A stretch of 64,000 nucleotides of DNA, from assembly GCF_009755665.1 (NCBI RefSeq), contig NZ_CP046622.1, positions 3,224,001-3,288,000 on the forward strand, written 5' to 3'. This DNA is from Variovorax paradoxus. Lineage in GTDB: Bacteria > Pseudomonadota > Gammaproteobacteria > Burkholderiales > Burkholderiaceae_C. A program made the translations under genes and the position numbers. A model generated the notes under the pieces. That model saw nothing but the letters and a program-made list of their open reading frames with translations, was not told the DNA's origin and did not search any database. Below are positions 44,915 through 53,296 of this stretch, in pieces. Each line of letters opens with the position of its first letter. Positions within the stretch are counted from its first letter, which is position 1.

Positions 44915-46165
44915 TCAGGACTTCGCGGCTTCCGCGACGCGTTCCGGTTGTTGTTGCTTGGTGTCGGCCTTGGCGTCCATCGTCACGTTCTGCGGCACCA
45001 CCAGTGCGCCGGGGCGGATGTGCTGCAGGCCGTTGACCACCACGCGTTCGCCGGCCTTCAGGCCCTTGCTCACCACGCGCAGCCCGTTGACCGATGCGCC
45101 CAGCGTCACTTCGCGGTACATGGCCTTGTTGTCTTCGCCCACCACCATCACGAACTTCTTGTTCTGGTCGGTGCCGATGGCGCGTTCGCTCACCAGCAGT
45201 GCGGCGTCGTTGCGTGCCTGGCCCATGCGGATGCGGGCGAACTGGCCCGGAATGAGCGCGCCGTCCTTGTTGTCGAACGAGGCGCGCACACGCACGGTGC
45301 CGCTGCGGGCATCGACCTGGTTGTCGATCAGCTGCAGCTTGCCGATGAAGGGCGTGCCGTCGAAGCCCGAGGTGCCCATCTGCACGGGAATGCTCTCGAT
45401 CTGGCCGCGTGCGCTGGCGCCGCTCGGCAGGTCTTTCAGGGCGCGGGTGATCACCTGCTCGTCGGCATCGAAGCTCGCGTAGATCGGGCTCACCGACACC
45501 AGCGTGGTCAGCACCGGCGCGCCGGGGCCGGCAGCCACCAGGTTGCCCTGGGTCACCTCGAGCTTGCCGATGCGGCCCGACACGGGCGCGCGCACTTGCG
45601 TGTAGCCCAGGTTGAGGCGTGCAGACTGCAGCGTCGCTTGCGCGGCGCGCAGGTTGGCATCGGCTTCGCGGCTGGCGTTCACGCGCTCGTCATATTCGCG
45701 CTGGGCAATGGCCTGCTGGTCCCACAGGCGCTTGGCACGCTCCTGCTCGCTGCGGCTGAATGCCTGGCGGGCCTGGGCGGACGCCACCTGGGCTTCGGCA
45801 CGCTCCACTTCGGCGGCGTACGGCGCGGGGTCGATGGTGATCAGCAGGTCACCCTGCTTCACCAGCGCGCCTTCGCGGAAGTGCACCGCCTGCACGGCGC
45901 CCGCCACGCGGGAGCGCACATCGACGCGCTGCACGGCTTCGAGCCGGCCCGAGAACTCGTCCCAGGCGTTGATTTCGCTCTCGGCCACGGTGGCCACGGA
46001 CACCGGGGTGCCCTGTTGCGCCGCGGCGGGTGCCGTGGCCTCCGCCTTGAAGCTGTGCATGCCAAGCACGGCCGCAGCCACAGCCAGCAGTGCGGTGAGC
46101 CCGGTCACAGTGGGCCACAGGCCCTTGCGGGCGACGGAAGACAGTTTTTGCTTATTGTTCGACAT
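44915..46165 (-). CDS. RND efflux periplasmic adaptor (MexE-like)
   Basis: A 416-residue membrane-fusion protein anchored by an N-terminal helix (LWPTVTGLTALLAVAAAVLG). It has an RND_mfp layout: barrel-sandwich RVDVRSRVAGAVQAVHFREG, a coiled-coil hairpin (residues about 100-165), then LGYTQVRAPVSGRIGKLEVT. A glutamine/proline tail (KQQQPERVAEAAKS) ends it. No lipobox was seen. ATG 46165 (MSNNKQKLSS) has GAAGGACG upstream; an in-frame start at 46210 is less likely. Confidence 0.92.
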   Translation of the reverse strand: MSNNKQKLSSVARKGLWPTVTGLTALLAVAAAVLGMHSFKAEATAPAAAQQGTPVSVATVAESEINAWDEFSGRLEAVQRVDVRSRVAGAVQAVHFREGALVKQGDLLITIDPAPYAAEVERAEAQVASAQARQAFSRSEQERAKRLWDQQAIAQREYDERVNASREADANLRAAQATLQSARLNLGYTQVRAPVSGRIGKLEVTQGNLVAAGPGAPVLTTLVSVSPIYASFDADEQVITRALKDLPSGASARGQIESIPVQMGTSGFDGTPFIGKLQLIDNQVDARSGTVRVRASFDNKDGALIPGQFARIRMGQARNDAALLVSERAIGTDQNKKFVMVVGEDNKAMYREVTLGASVNGLRVVSKGLKAGERVVVNGLQHIRPGALVVPQNVTMDAKADTKQQQPERVAEAAKS

Positions 46166-46261
46166 GATGGTTCGTCCTTCTCGATGACTTTTTGGGATGC
46201 AACAGGCCACCCCGGCGCTTTTGGCACCAGGAGGCGGAATTCGAAAATGACCGGGGTTACC

Positions 46262-46317
46262 GGTGGGCCGAGGAAAGGCGTCGCGACGTTCGGCAGGGCT
46301 GCCGCGACCGGCCCACC
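46262..46317 (-). other. Long branched inverted repeat between the esterase-fold gene and the RND adaptor
   Basis: GGTGGGCCG (46262-46270) pairs with CGGCCCACC (46309-46317). Inside are the self-complementary GTCGCGAC (46280-46287) and the hairpin CGGCA-GGGC-TGCCG (46291-46304). It starts at the stop codon of the upstream gene and has no U-tract. Confidence 0.5.
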
Positions 46318-47198
46318 TAGCTGGGCTTGGGTGCTACCGGGGGCGGCGTGGTGGCACTGAAAAATTCGCGGAAGTGCTGCTGCACGCTGGCTTCACAGGC
46401 CTTGCAGCCCGAGGGCTCGGGGTCGTACAGGGCCTTGGGCCAGTTGGCGGCGCCGGGCAGCACGCTGCTCGTCACGTCGATGCCGGCTGCGCGCAGGCGG
46501 CCGGCAAAAGTCAGCGCCTCGTCGCGCATGGCGTCGTCAGGGCCCACCAGCACCAGCGCGGGTGCCAGGGCTCCGAGCCGGAGCGATCCGCTCGGCACTG
46601 CGTAGGGATGGGTCGCGTTGGAGGGGCAGCTCAGGTACTTTTCCCAGCCCTTGGCCCAGCGGCATTCGGCCTCATCGTTCGTTGCCTTGCGCAGCGACGC
46701 GGTGCCCGCGCAAGGGTCGAGCATGGGCGACAGAAGAATCTGCCCCGCCAGCGGTGGATGCGCCCGGTCGCGGGCGATCAGCGCCACCCCGGCGGCCAGG
46801 TTGCCACCGGCTTCTTCGCCGGCCAGGTACACCCGGGCACCCTTGCCGCCGAGCTTGACGCGCTGCTTGTAGAGCCACTCGAGCGCCGCATAGCCCACTT
46901 CGATGGGTTCGGGGAACGGCGATTCGGGTGCCAGCGGGTAGGCCACCGACACCACCACCGCACCGGCTCCTGCCAGCAGCCGGGCCACGTTGCGCCCGTT
47001 GTCCAAGTTGCCGCAAACGAAGGTGCCGCCGTGGAAATGCAGCACCAGCGGCACCGTTTCGCCGCGCGGGCGTTGCCCGTAGACCCGGGCATCGACCGGC
47101 GCGCGGCCGGGCAGCTCGATCGAAAGATCGGCTTCCACGCCTTGCGCCGCGGCAAGAGCAGCGGCTTCGGCAGAGCGGGACGACGGACGGGGTGACAT
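46317..47198 (-). CDS. Esterase-fold (HSL-like) protein lacking catalytic Ser and His
   Basis: A 293-residue protein with the hormone-sensitive-lipase-type oxyanion motif HFHGGTF (HGG at 56-58). The nucleophile elbow, normally GDSAGG, reads GEEAGG (127-132), with Glu129 in the Ser position. The Asp region VGPDDAMRDE (about 219-227) is kept. No His follows in LPGAANWPKALYD, where the family has HGF. So two of three catalytic residues are missing, and it is probably a non-hydrolytic protein. The frame is otherwise intact and well structured, so it is not a decayed gene. It stands first in the operon with the RND pump and divergent from a LysR gene. Confidence 0.82.
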   Translation of the reverse strand: MSPRPSSRSAEAAALAAAQGVEADLSIELPGRAPVDARVYGQRPRGETVPLVLHFHGGTFVCGNLDNGRNVARLLAGAGAVVVSVAYPLAPESPFPEPIEVGYAALEWLYKQRVKLGGKGARVYLAGEEAGGNLAAGVALIARDRAHPPLAGQILLSPMLDPCAGTASLRKATNDEAECRWAKGWEKYLSCPSNATHPYAVPSGSLRLGALAPALVLVGPDDAMRDEALTFAGRLRAAGIDVTSSVLPGAANWPKALYDPEPSGCKACEASVQQHFREFFSATTPPPVAPKPS

Positions 47199-47296
47199 GG
47201 AGGCAACCTCAGGAGGATTGGCGATAGTCGAAATATAAGGCGGCCAGTGTGGTGTTAAACAGGCAACCTGCCCCTACTCTGTTTCCAAACGGCGAA

Positions 47297-47320
47297 CAAT
47301 CCGGGAAACGATAGGGATTG
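47297..47320. promoter_or_regulatory. Candidate operator, inverted repeat in the LysR/esterase gap
   Basis: CAATCC (47297-47302) and GGATTG (47315-47320) form a perfect 6-bp inverted repeat with a 12-base spacer, 61 bases upstream of the LysR start. The spacing resembles a LysR-dimer site. Confidence 0.35.
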
Positions 47321-47381
47321 TCACCTTGTGTGAGAATCCGCTCCCCCTCGGCAGCGGCCGGGTTCCCAGGAACAGTCATCA

Positions 47382-48296
47382 ATGGATCAAATCCAGGCAA
47401 TGCGGATCTTTGTCCGCGTGGTGGAAGCAGGCACCTTCACCCGGGCCGCGGATTCGCTCGCCCTGCCAAAGGGAACGGTCACCAAGCAGATCCAGGCGCT
47501 GGAATCGCGCCTGCGGGTGAAACTCCTCAACCGCACCACGCGGCGCGTGACCGTGACGCCCGACGGCGCCGCCTACTACGAGCGCGCGGCGCGCCTCCTG
47601 AACGACTTCGACGACATCGAAGCCAGCATGACCAATGCTCAGGCCAACCCCACGGGGCGGCTGCGCATCGACGTGGGCACCTCGGTGGCGCGGCTGATCA
47701 TCCTGCCCGCGCTGGCCACCTTCTGCGACCGCTATCCCGAGATCCAGGTCGACCTGGGGGTGAGCGACCGCACGGTCGACCTCATCACCGACAACGTGGA
47801 CTGCGTGATCCGGGCCGGCGAGCTGAGCGACCAGTCGCTGGTGGCGCGGCGCATCGGCACCCTGCACTTCGTGACGGTGGCATCGCCCGCCTACATCAAG
47901 CGCTACGGCGCTCCGCAGCACCCCAACGACATCGAGAAGCGGCACCACGTGGTGAGCTACTTTTCGGGCAGCACGCGGCGCGTCTACCCGCACGAGTTCA
48001 AGAAGGGCGACGAGACCATCGAGCTCAACGGGCCCTACCGCGTTTCGGTGAACGAGAGCAATGCCCACATGGCGGCGGTGCTCGGCGGCTTCGGCATTTC
48101 GCAGTGCATCACGTTCATGGCCGAGCCGCTGCTGGAGAGCGGCGAACTGATCGAGGTGCTGCCCGACTGGAACCGCGACCCGCTGCCCATTCATGTGGTC
48201 TATCCGCCTAACCGTCACCTGAGCGCGAAGGTGCGGGCGTTCGTCGACTGGGCGGCCGAGCTGTTTGCGAAGAACCCGCGGCTGCAGCGGCGCTGA
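47382..48296 (+). CDS. LysR family transcriptional regulator
   Basis: A 304-residue LTTR. The winged HTH is at residues 1-60 (MDQIQAMRIFVRVVEAGTFT, LALPKGTVTKQIQALESRL), followed by a substrate-binding domain of the PBP2 CrgA/aminoacid type (IDVGTSVARLIILPALATF). It is divergently transcribed from the esterase-fold/RND operon across a 183-base gap, the standard arrangement for an LTTR and its target; MexT plays this role for mexEF-oprN in Pseudomonas. The inducer is unknown. Confidence 0.9.
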   Translation: MDQIQAMRIFVRVVEAGTFTRAADSLALPKGTVTKQIQALESRLRVKLLNRTTRRVTVTPDGAAYYERAARLLNDFDDIEASMTNAQANPTGRLRIDVGTSVARLIILPALATFCDRYPEIQVDLGVSDRTVDLITDNVDCVIRAGELSDQSLVARRIGTLHFVTVASPAYIKRYGAPQHPNDIEKRHHVVSYFSGSTRRVYPHEFKKGDETIELNGPYRVSVNESNAHMAAVLGGFGISQCITFMAEPLLESGELIEVLPDWNRDPLPIHVVYPPNRHLSAKVRAFVDWAAELFAKNPRLQRR

Positions 48297-48320
48297 GCCG
48301 TTCTTGCGGCCCGCCCGGCT

Positions 48321-48797
48321 TTACTCGGCCGGGCCGAACACCGGCTCGCAGCGCACGTCTGTCTTCACCGAGTTGGCGATGAAGCATTCCTCATGCGCCC
48401 GGTGGTGCATGTGTTCGATCTGCTCGCGCGTAGGCAGGTTGTCGCCGCAGAACCTGACCTCCGGCCGAAGCGTGACCACCGTCATCGCGAGCTTGCCTTC
48501 GGCGTTCTTTTCCATGATGCCGCTTGCCGCGTCGAAATAGCGATCGACGGTGAACTTGCGCTTCACCGCCATGGTGAGAAACCACAGCATGTGGCAGCTC
48601 GAGAGCGAAGCGACGAAGGCTTCTTCGGGATCGACCGCCGCCGCATCCGAAAACGGCAACGGCACCACGTGCGGCGACGAGGAACCCGGCACTTCCGCGC
48701 CGCCGTCGAAGCGCATTGAATGCCTTCTGCTGTAGTTGTTGCCGAGAAAGTCCTGGTCGCCTCGCTGCCAGAGGATCTCTGCGGTGTACTGGGCCAT
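48321..48797 (-). CDS. OsmC family peroxiredoxin-like protein
   Basis: A 158-residue OsmC/Ohr-family protein. Two Cys at plausible redox positions are in FVASLSSCHMLWFL (about residue 70) and VRFCGDNLPT (about 120). MAQYTAEILWQRGDQDFLGN is the usual N-terminus. The protein should reduce organic hydroperoxides, although some OsmC-like proteins have other roles. The start ATG 48797 was chosen; a longer frame upstream is a shadow of lrgB. It is convergent with the LysR gene and 52 bases downstream of lrgB. Confidence 0.85.
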   Translation of the reverse strand: MAQYTAEILWQRGDQDFLGNNYSRRHSMRFDGGAEVPGSSSPHVVPLPFSDAAAVDPEEAFVASLSSCHMLWFLTMAVKRKFTVDRYFDAASGIMEKNAEGKLAMTVVTLRPEVRFCGDNLPTREQIEHMHHRAHEECFIANSVKTDVRCEPVFGPAE

Positions 48798-48849
48798 GCC
48801 GTGCGCTCCAACGTCGATGGGAGCGCCATTCTGCGTCAGAAATCCCGGG

Positions 48850-49581
48850 TCAGAAAACGCCCAGCAGCTTGACCAGCAACGGCACCAGCAGCGCCGTGGC
48901 AATGCCGTTCAGCCCCAGTGCCAGGGCCGAAAAGGCACCTGCCGTTTCATTCACCTGGATGGCGCGCGCGGTGCCGATGCCGTGCGCCGCCATGCCTACT
49001 GCAAAGCCGCGCACAGCGGGCTCCTTGATGCGCAGCAGGTTCAGCAGGCCGGTTGCCATGATGGCGCCCGAGATGCCCGCGACGGCAGCGGCCACCGCGG
49101 CGAGCGAGGGCAGCCCGCCGATCTTTTCGGCCACGCCCATTGCAATCGGCATGGTGGCCGACTTGGGCGCGAGGGACATCATCAGCTCATGCGAGCCGCC
49201 CAGCACCCAGGCAATGCCGATGGCCGAGACAATGGCCGCCACCGAGCCAACCAGCAGCGCCACACCGATCGGCAGCCACAGCCGACGCAGCCGTGCGAGC
49301 TGGCCGTAGAGCGGCACGGCGAGCGCCACAGTGGCTGGCCCGATGAGAAAGTGCACGAACTTGGCACCCTCGAAATACGTGTCGTAGGGCGTGCGCGTGA
49401 CGAGCAGCACCGTGACGATGACGACGACCGACACCAGCACCGGATTGACCAGCGGCCTGCTGCCGCTGCGCTTGTGCAGCCACAGCGCGCCCAGGTAGGC
49501 CAGCAGCGTGAGAGACAGCCAGAGCAGCGGCGACTGCGCAAGAAAGACCCAGATCTCGGACAGCTTTGCCGGCGCAGTCAT
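48850..49581 (-). CDS. lrgB: LrgB/CidB family membrane protein
   Basis: A 243-residue polytopic inner-membrane protein with about seven helices, the LrgB family. Motifs FLIGPATVALAVPLYGQL and SLAPKSATMPIAMGVAEKIG are conserved. In firmicutes LrgAB and CidAB modulate murein hydrolase activity and cell lysis; in plants and bacteria related proteins transport glycolate, lactate or pyruvate. The role here is unknown. ATG 49581 overlaps the lrgA stop (ATGA). Confidence 0.88.
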   Translation of the reverse strand: MTAPAKLSEIWVFLAQSPLLWLSLTLLAYLGALWLHKRSGSRPLVNPVLVSVVVIVTVLLVTRTPYDTYFEGAKFVHFLIGPATVALAVPLYGQLARLRRLWLPIGVALLVGSVAAIVSAIGIAWVLGGSHELMMSLAPKSATMPIAMGVAEKIGGLPSLAAVAAAVAGISGAIMATGLLNLLRIKEPAVRGFAVGMAAHGIGTARAIQVNETAGAFSALALGLNGIATALLVPLLVKLLGVF

Positions 49582-49931
49582 TCAGCCTCCTTGCCCGTGA
49601 TGCGGATCATCCAGCGCAGCGTGAGCGCGGTCACCGTCATGGTGAAGGCCGCACCCACAATGCCGGCGGCAAGAAATGGCAGCCACTCGCGCCCCACCCG
49701 CTCGAAATGCAGCATGACACCGGTCACAGCGGGAATGAACAGCAGCATGAGGTTGCGCAGCAGATGGCCGGAGGTCTCGCTCAATGCCTCGGGCACGGCG
49801 CCGCGCACGAGCAGCGCAACGAACAACAGCAGCATGCCGATCAGCGGACCGGGGATCGGCAGGGAGAGCCACTGCACGAGCAGTTCGCCGGCCAATTGGC
49901 AAAGAAAGAGCGTGGTGATGGCGTAGAGCAT
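49578..49931 (-). CDS. lrgA: CidA/LrgA family membrane protein
   Basis: A holin-like small membrane protein of 117 residues: MLYAITTLFLCQLAGELLVQ, LPIPGPLIGMLLLF, LLRNLMLLFIPAVTGVMLHF and two further helices, four segments in all. It pairs with LrgB. ATG 49931 is the first ATG and matches the family N-terminus. A TTG at 49964 would add eleven residues and overlap the cobD stop by TTGA. I cannot choose firmly between them. No clear ribosome-binding site precedes ATG 49931. Confidence 0.82.
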   Translation of the reverse strand: MLYAITTLFLCQLAGELLVQWLSLPIPGPLIGMLLLFVALLVRGAVPEALSETSGHLLRNLMLLFIPAVTGVMLHFERVGREWLPFLAAGIVGAAFTMTVTALTLRWMIRITGKEAE

Positions 49932-49960
49932 GGTGGCGGTGGATTCTTGCTTGCTTCTGC

Positions 49961-50980
49961 TCAATGTTCGGCTGCTTCTGCCGCTCGTGTCCAGGCCTCT
50001 TTGAGTGCCTGTTGGCTTTGCGGCGGCAACACGCCCAGCCGCACGTGGCCGGGCAGGCCGAAGGATGCGCAGTCGCGCAGTTTGACGCCTTCAGCGCGCA
50101 ATGCCGAGGCCAGCTTCGGATACGGCACATCGGTGCGCGCGCAGAAAAAGTTGGCGTCGCTCGGCAGGCACTCCCATCCCAGCGATTCGCAGAGGGTGCG
50201 CTGCCGCGCCTTCCATGCCCGCAAGGTGTTCAGGCTTTGCGCGAGCCACGCCTGGGCTTCGTCGCCGACCCAGGTTTCGAGCAGCGCCACGCCGTGCACG
50301 CCGATGGGCCATGAAGGTGACAGTTGCTCGATGCGTTGATTCAGGGCCGCGGCCTGGTCTTTTTCGGGTGCGATGGCGTAGGCAGCGCGAACGCCGGTCA
50401 AGCCCATCGCCTTGTTCGGCGTCCACAGCTGCCAGACGCGATCGCGCTGTGCCGCGTCGAACGACGCCCGGCCTTCGAGACGCAGCGGTTCGTAGGCCAT
50501 GTCGAGCACGCAAGCGTCGACTGTGTCCATGTGCGGCACGAGATCGGCCTGACCCAGCGGGCTCGAGGGCTCGCAACACCAGCGCAGTGCCGGCTTTCCC
50601 CGCGGCTCGGCGGTGCGCAACACCTGCAAGCCCCACGCCGATGCCGCACGCTCGTAGTCGCCGTAGCTGTGCAGCGGCAGGCAGGCCTCCAGTCCGCCGC
50701 CCTGCGCCCATGCGGCGCTGATGCGATGGATGAATTCGCTCGCGCTTGCCGCAATCACCACGCGTTCGGCGGCCACACCGTGAAAGACTGCCAATGTGCG
50801 GCGCAGGGACGTGTAGGCCGGGTCTGGATAGTGCGCTGCATCGGCTGCGCGCAACGCTGCCAGAACGGCAGGGCACGGGCCCGCGGCGTTGCCGTTGGTC
50901 GAGAAATCGTGCCGCGCCGCACCGGCCTCATCGGGGCCGCCGTGCAGCGCATGGGTCGGTGTCGTTCGGTCCAGTGTCAT
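49961..50980 (-). CDS. cobD: Threonine-phosphate decarboxylase-like PLP enzyme (cobalamin synthesis)
   Basis: CobD makes (R)-1-amino-2-propanol phosphate for the nucleotide-loop arm. A 339-residue fold-type I PLP protein, beginning MTLDRTTPTHALHGGPDEAG. LWTPNKAMGLTGVRAAYAIA has the PLP Lys in TPNKAMG, and DANFFCARTDVPY lies near the C-terminus. It is divergent in detail from enteric CobD, but the position between cbiB and the cob/btu genes supports the role (Pseudomonas name cobC). ATGA overlap with cbiB. Confidence 0.88.
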   Translation of the reverse strand: MTLDRTTPTHALHGGPDEAGAARHDFSTNGNAAGPCPAVLAALRAADAAHYPDPAYTSLRRTLAVFHGVAAERVVIAASASEFIHRISAAWAQGGGLEACLPLHSYGDYERAASAWGLQVLRTAEPRGKPALRWCCEPSSPLGQADLVPHMDTVDACVLDMAYEPLRLEGRASFDAAQRDRVWQLWTPNKAMGLTGVRAAYAIAPEKDQAAALNQRIEQLSPSWPIGVHGVALLETWVGDEAQAWLAQSLNTLRAWKARQRTLCESLGWECLPSDANFFCARTDVPYPKLASALRAEGVKLRDCASFGLPGHVRLGVLPPQSQQALKEAWTRAAEAAEH

Positions 50981-51918
50981 GCCGACCTCGCAATGGCGAA
51001 GATCGCCAATGATGCACACGCCGCCAGCGCCAGCGCGGCCCTGCCGCCCAGCTGCGCCGCGCGCTGCGTGTCGGCCGCTTCGGCGCGCCGCCCTTCCGCA
51101 TTCAACGCGTACACGCCGGGCTTGGCCAGCCGCACACCAAGCAGCAATGCCATCGCCGCCAACGGCCAGCCGCTGTTGGGCGAAGGCGTGCGGCGCGCCT
51201 CCAGCGCCAGCCCGCGCGGCCACCGCCGCGCGGCGAGCGCAAGCAGCAGCACGGTGAGCCGGGCCGGCAGCCACGAAAGCACGTCGTCCGCGCGCGCGGC
51301 CCATTTGCCGAACCATGTCCAGTCGCGGCCACCGCGCTCGCCGCGGTAGCCCCACATCGCATCCGCCGTGTTCGCGAAGCGATAGACCGCGGCGCCCGGC
51401 AAGCCCAGCAGCACAAACCAGAACAGCGGCGCTACCAGTGAATCGTTGAGGTTCTCGGCCAGCGACTCGATGGCGCTTTCGCGCACTTCGCTTTCGCTGA
51501 GGATGGAGACGTCCCGGCTTACCAGCCGGGCGAGCTGCGCACGCCCCGCCTCCAGTGAGACCGCGAGCGCCGCCTCCACGGCAAGCACTTCATTGCGCAG
51601 CATGCGCCATGCGAAGAGCGGCTTCAATGCAAATGCAAGCACTACGGCGGTCGCCCAGCCGGGCAGCCATAGCAGTGCGGTTGCCTGCACCGTCAGAGCC
51701 ATGGCGCCAACCACCAATGCACCAACGCACCAGACCAGCGCGCCCTTCAGGAACAGCGGCAGATCGCGCGGCCTTGCATCGGCCGCGAGCGGCGCGAGGC
51801 GGGAGCCGAACCAGCCAAGGTAGTGCCCCACCCACACCACGGGGTGCCAGCGCGCCGCCGGCTCGCCCAGCCAACGGTCGATGGCCAGCGCAAGCCACAA
51901 GACGGCCGCGGCAGCCAA
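50977..51918 (-). CDS. cbiB: Adenosylcobinamide-phosphate synthase CbiB
   Basis: CbiB attaches aminopropanol (phosphate) to adenosylcobyric acid at the inner membrane. The 313-residue protein is hydrophobic with about five helices and has the motifs LAIDRWLGEPAARWHPVVW, VSRDVSILSESEVRESAIES, LAENLNDSLVAPLFWF and NTADAMWGYRGER, all typical of CbiB. The start is TTG 51918, five bases beyond the cobO stop. No ATG or GTG is nearby in frame, so TTG is the best choice. Confidence 0.93.
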   Translation of the reverse strand: MAAAAVLWLALAIDRWLGEPAARWHPVVWVGHYLGWFGSRLAPLAADARPRDLPLFLKGALVWCVGALVVGAMALTVQATALLWLPGWATAVVLAFALKPLFAWRMLRNEVLAVEAALAVSLEAGRAQLARLVSRDVSILSESEVRESAIESLAENLNDSLVAPLFWFVLLGLPGAAVYRFANTADAMWGYRGERGGRDWTWFGKWAARADDVLSWLPARLTVLLLALAARRWPRGLALEARRTPSPNSGWPLAAMALLLGVRLAKPGVYALNAEGRRAEAADTQRAAQLGGRAALALAACASLAIFAIARSA

Positions 51919-51922
51919 TGGC

Positions 51923-52492
51923 TCAATCCTCGATGCCGCGCTGTGCGGGAATCCCGGCCTTGAAGGCGTGCTTGACCATGGTCATGTCGGTCACGGTGTC
52001 GGCCAGCTCGACGATCTCGGGCGGGCAGCGACGGCCGGTGAGCACCACGTGCACATGCTTCGGCCGCTCGCGCAGCGTTTGGAGCACGCCTTCGAGCGGC
52101 AGCCAGCCGTAGATCAGCGGATAGGTGATCTCGTCGAGCACCACCAGAAAGAACTCGCCCGAAAGAATGGCCGCCCTGGCCTTTTCCCAGCCGTCGCGCG
52201 CCAGCTGGCCCGAACGCTCCAGGTCCTGGCTCTTCCAGCTGAAGCCGTCGCCCAGGCCTTCGATGGGAATGCCGATCTGCTCGAACATGCGGTGCTCGCC
52301 GAAACGTGCCGAGGGCACTTTCATGAACTGGTAGATCTTCACTGCCTTGCCGCGCCCGTGGGCGCGCAGCGCCAGGCCGAAGGCAGCGGTGCTCTTGCCC
52401 TTGCCGTCACCGGTGTTGACGATGACGATGCCGCGGCGCTCGCCCTCGGGTTTGTCGTAGGGCTTGTCGCTGGGGGGAGTTTCGATCTGCAT
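51923..52492 (-). CDS. cobO: Corrinoid adenosyltransferase (CobA/CobO type)
   Basis: CobO transfers the adenosyl group of ATP to cob(I)alamin or cobinamide. The 189-residue protein has the P-loop [29 protein letters not shown] and [18 protein letters not shown], as in enteric BtuR. ATG 52492 ([11 protein letters not shown]) begins it. It follows btuD by 21 bases and is transcribed in the btuB operon, so it is probably under the upstream cobalamin riboswitch. Confidence 0.95.
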   Translation of the reverse strand: MQIETPPSDKPYDKPEGERRGIVIVNTGDGKGKSTAAFGLALRAHGRGKAVKIYQFMKVPSARFGEHRMFEQIGIPIEGLGDGFSWKSQDLERSGQLARDGWEKARAAILSGEFFLVVLDEITYPLIYGWLPLEGVLQTLRERPKHVHVVLTGRRCPPEIVELADTVTDMTMVKHAFKAGIPAQRGIED

Positions 52493-52513
52493 GGTGTGGT
52501 GTTCTGAAGTCGT

Positions 52514-53296
52514 TCAATTCGGCAATGCAATCCACTGGTCCGCCACGCGATGCACACGAATGCGATGGTCGAACACCTGCTCGAGCGCTGCATGGGTGGC
52601 AGGGTCGCTGCTGCCGCCGTGGTGCACCACGCGGCCATGATTCATCACGACCAGCTCGTCGGCCGCAAGTGCCATCGGCAGTTCGTGCAACACGCTGACC
52701 ACGGTGCGGCCTTCAGCCACCAGTGCACGCGCGGTCTGCATCCAGTCGGCCTGGTGGGGCGGGTCGAGATTGGCGAGGGGCTCGTCCATGAGCAGCAGCT
52801 CGGCCTCGACCGCGAGCGCGCGCGCCATCAGCACGCGCTGCCGTTCGCCGCCGGAGAGCTGGCCCAGCGGCCGTTCGCGCCACTCCCAGGCCTGCGTGCT
52901 GCGCAATGCTCTTTCCACGGCTTCGCGGTCTTCCGCGCTCGGTGCTGCAAGCCAGCGCTGGTGCGGCAAGCGGCCGAGCATCGCAATGTCGTAGACCATC
53001 AAGTCGTCGGCGCTGCCCTCGCCCGCCGCGCCGCTCTGGCCCAGCCATGAAAGGCGTTGAGCGCGAGTGCGGCCCGGCACCCTGGCCGCCGGCTCGCCGA
53101 AAAGGAAAACCTCGCCACGGTGCGGAAGCAGGCCCGCAAGCGCCTTGAGCAAGGTCGACTTGCCCGCGCCGTTCGGCCCGACGATGCTGGTCCATCGCGC
53201 GGCGCCCAGCTGAAGGTCGATGCCGTGCAGCACCTCGGTGCTGCCGAGCGTGGCGCTCAAGCCGCGTGCCTCGATCGCGGGAATGCGGCCGCTCAT
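52514..53296 (-). CDS. btuD: Vitamin B12 ABC transporter ATP-binding protein
   Basis: A 260-residue ABC ATPase of the FecCD-transporter class. Walker A is GPNGAGKSTLLKALAGL, the ABC signature QLSGGERQRVLMARAL and Walker B ELLLMDEPLANLDPPHQ. Its ATG overlaps the btuC stop (ATGA), and the cobalamin-operon context supports B12 transport, though haem or siderophore transport uses the same subunit type. Confidence 0.92.
   Translation of the reverse strand: MSGRIPAIEARGLSATLGSTEVLHGIDLQLGAARWTSIVGPNGAGKSTLLKALAGLLPHRGEVFLFGEPAARVPGRTRAQRLSWLGQSGAAGEGSADDLMVYDIAMLGRLPHQRWLAAPSAEDREAVERALRSTQAWEWRERPLGQLSGGERQRVLMARALAVEAELLLMDEPLANLDPPHQADWMQTARALVAEGRTVVSVLHELPMALAADELVVMNHGRVVHHGGSSDPATHAALEQVFDHRIRVHRVADQWIALPN

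Noticed and set aside
48313..48334. GC hairpin between lysR and osmC as a terminator
   Set aside because: GCCCGGC/GCCGGGC overlaps the osmC stop and has no T-tract on either strand; too weak to list.
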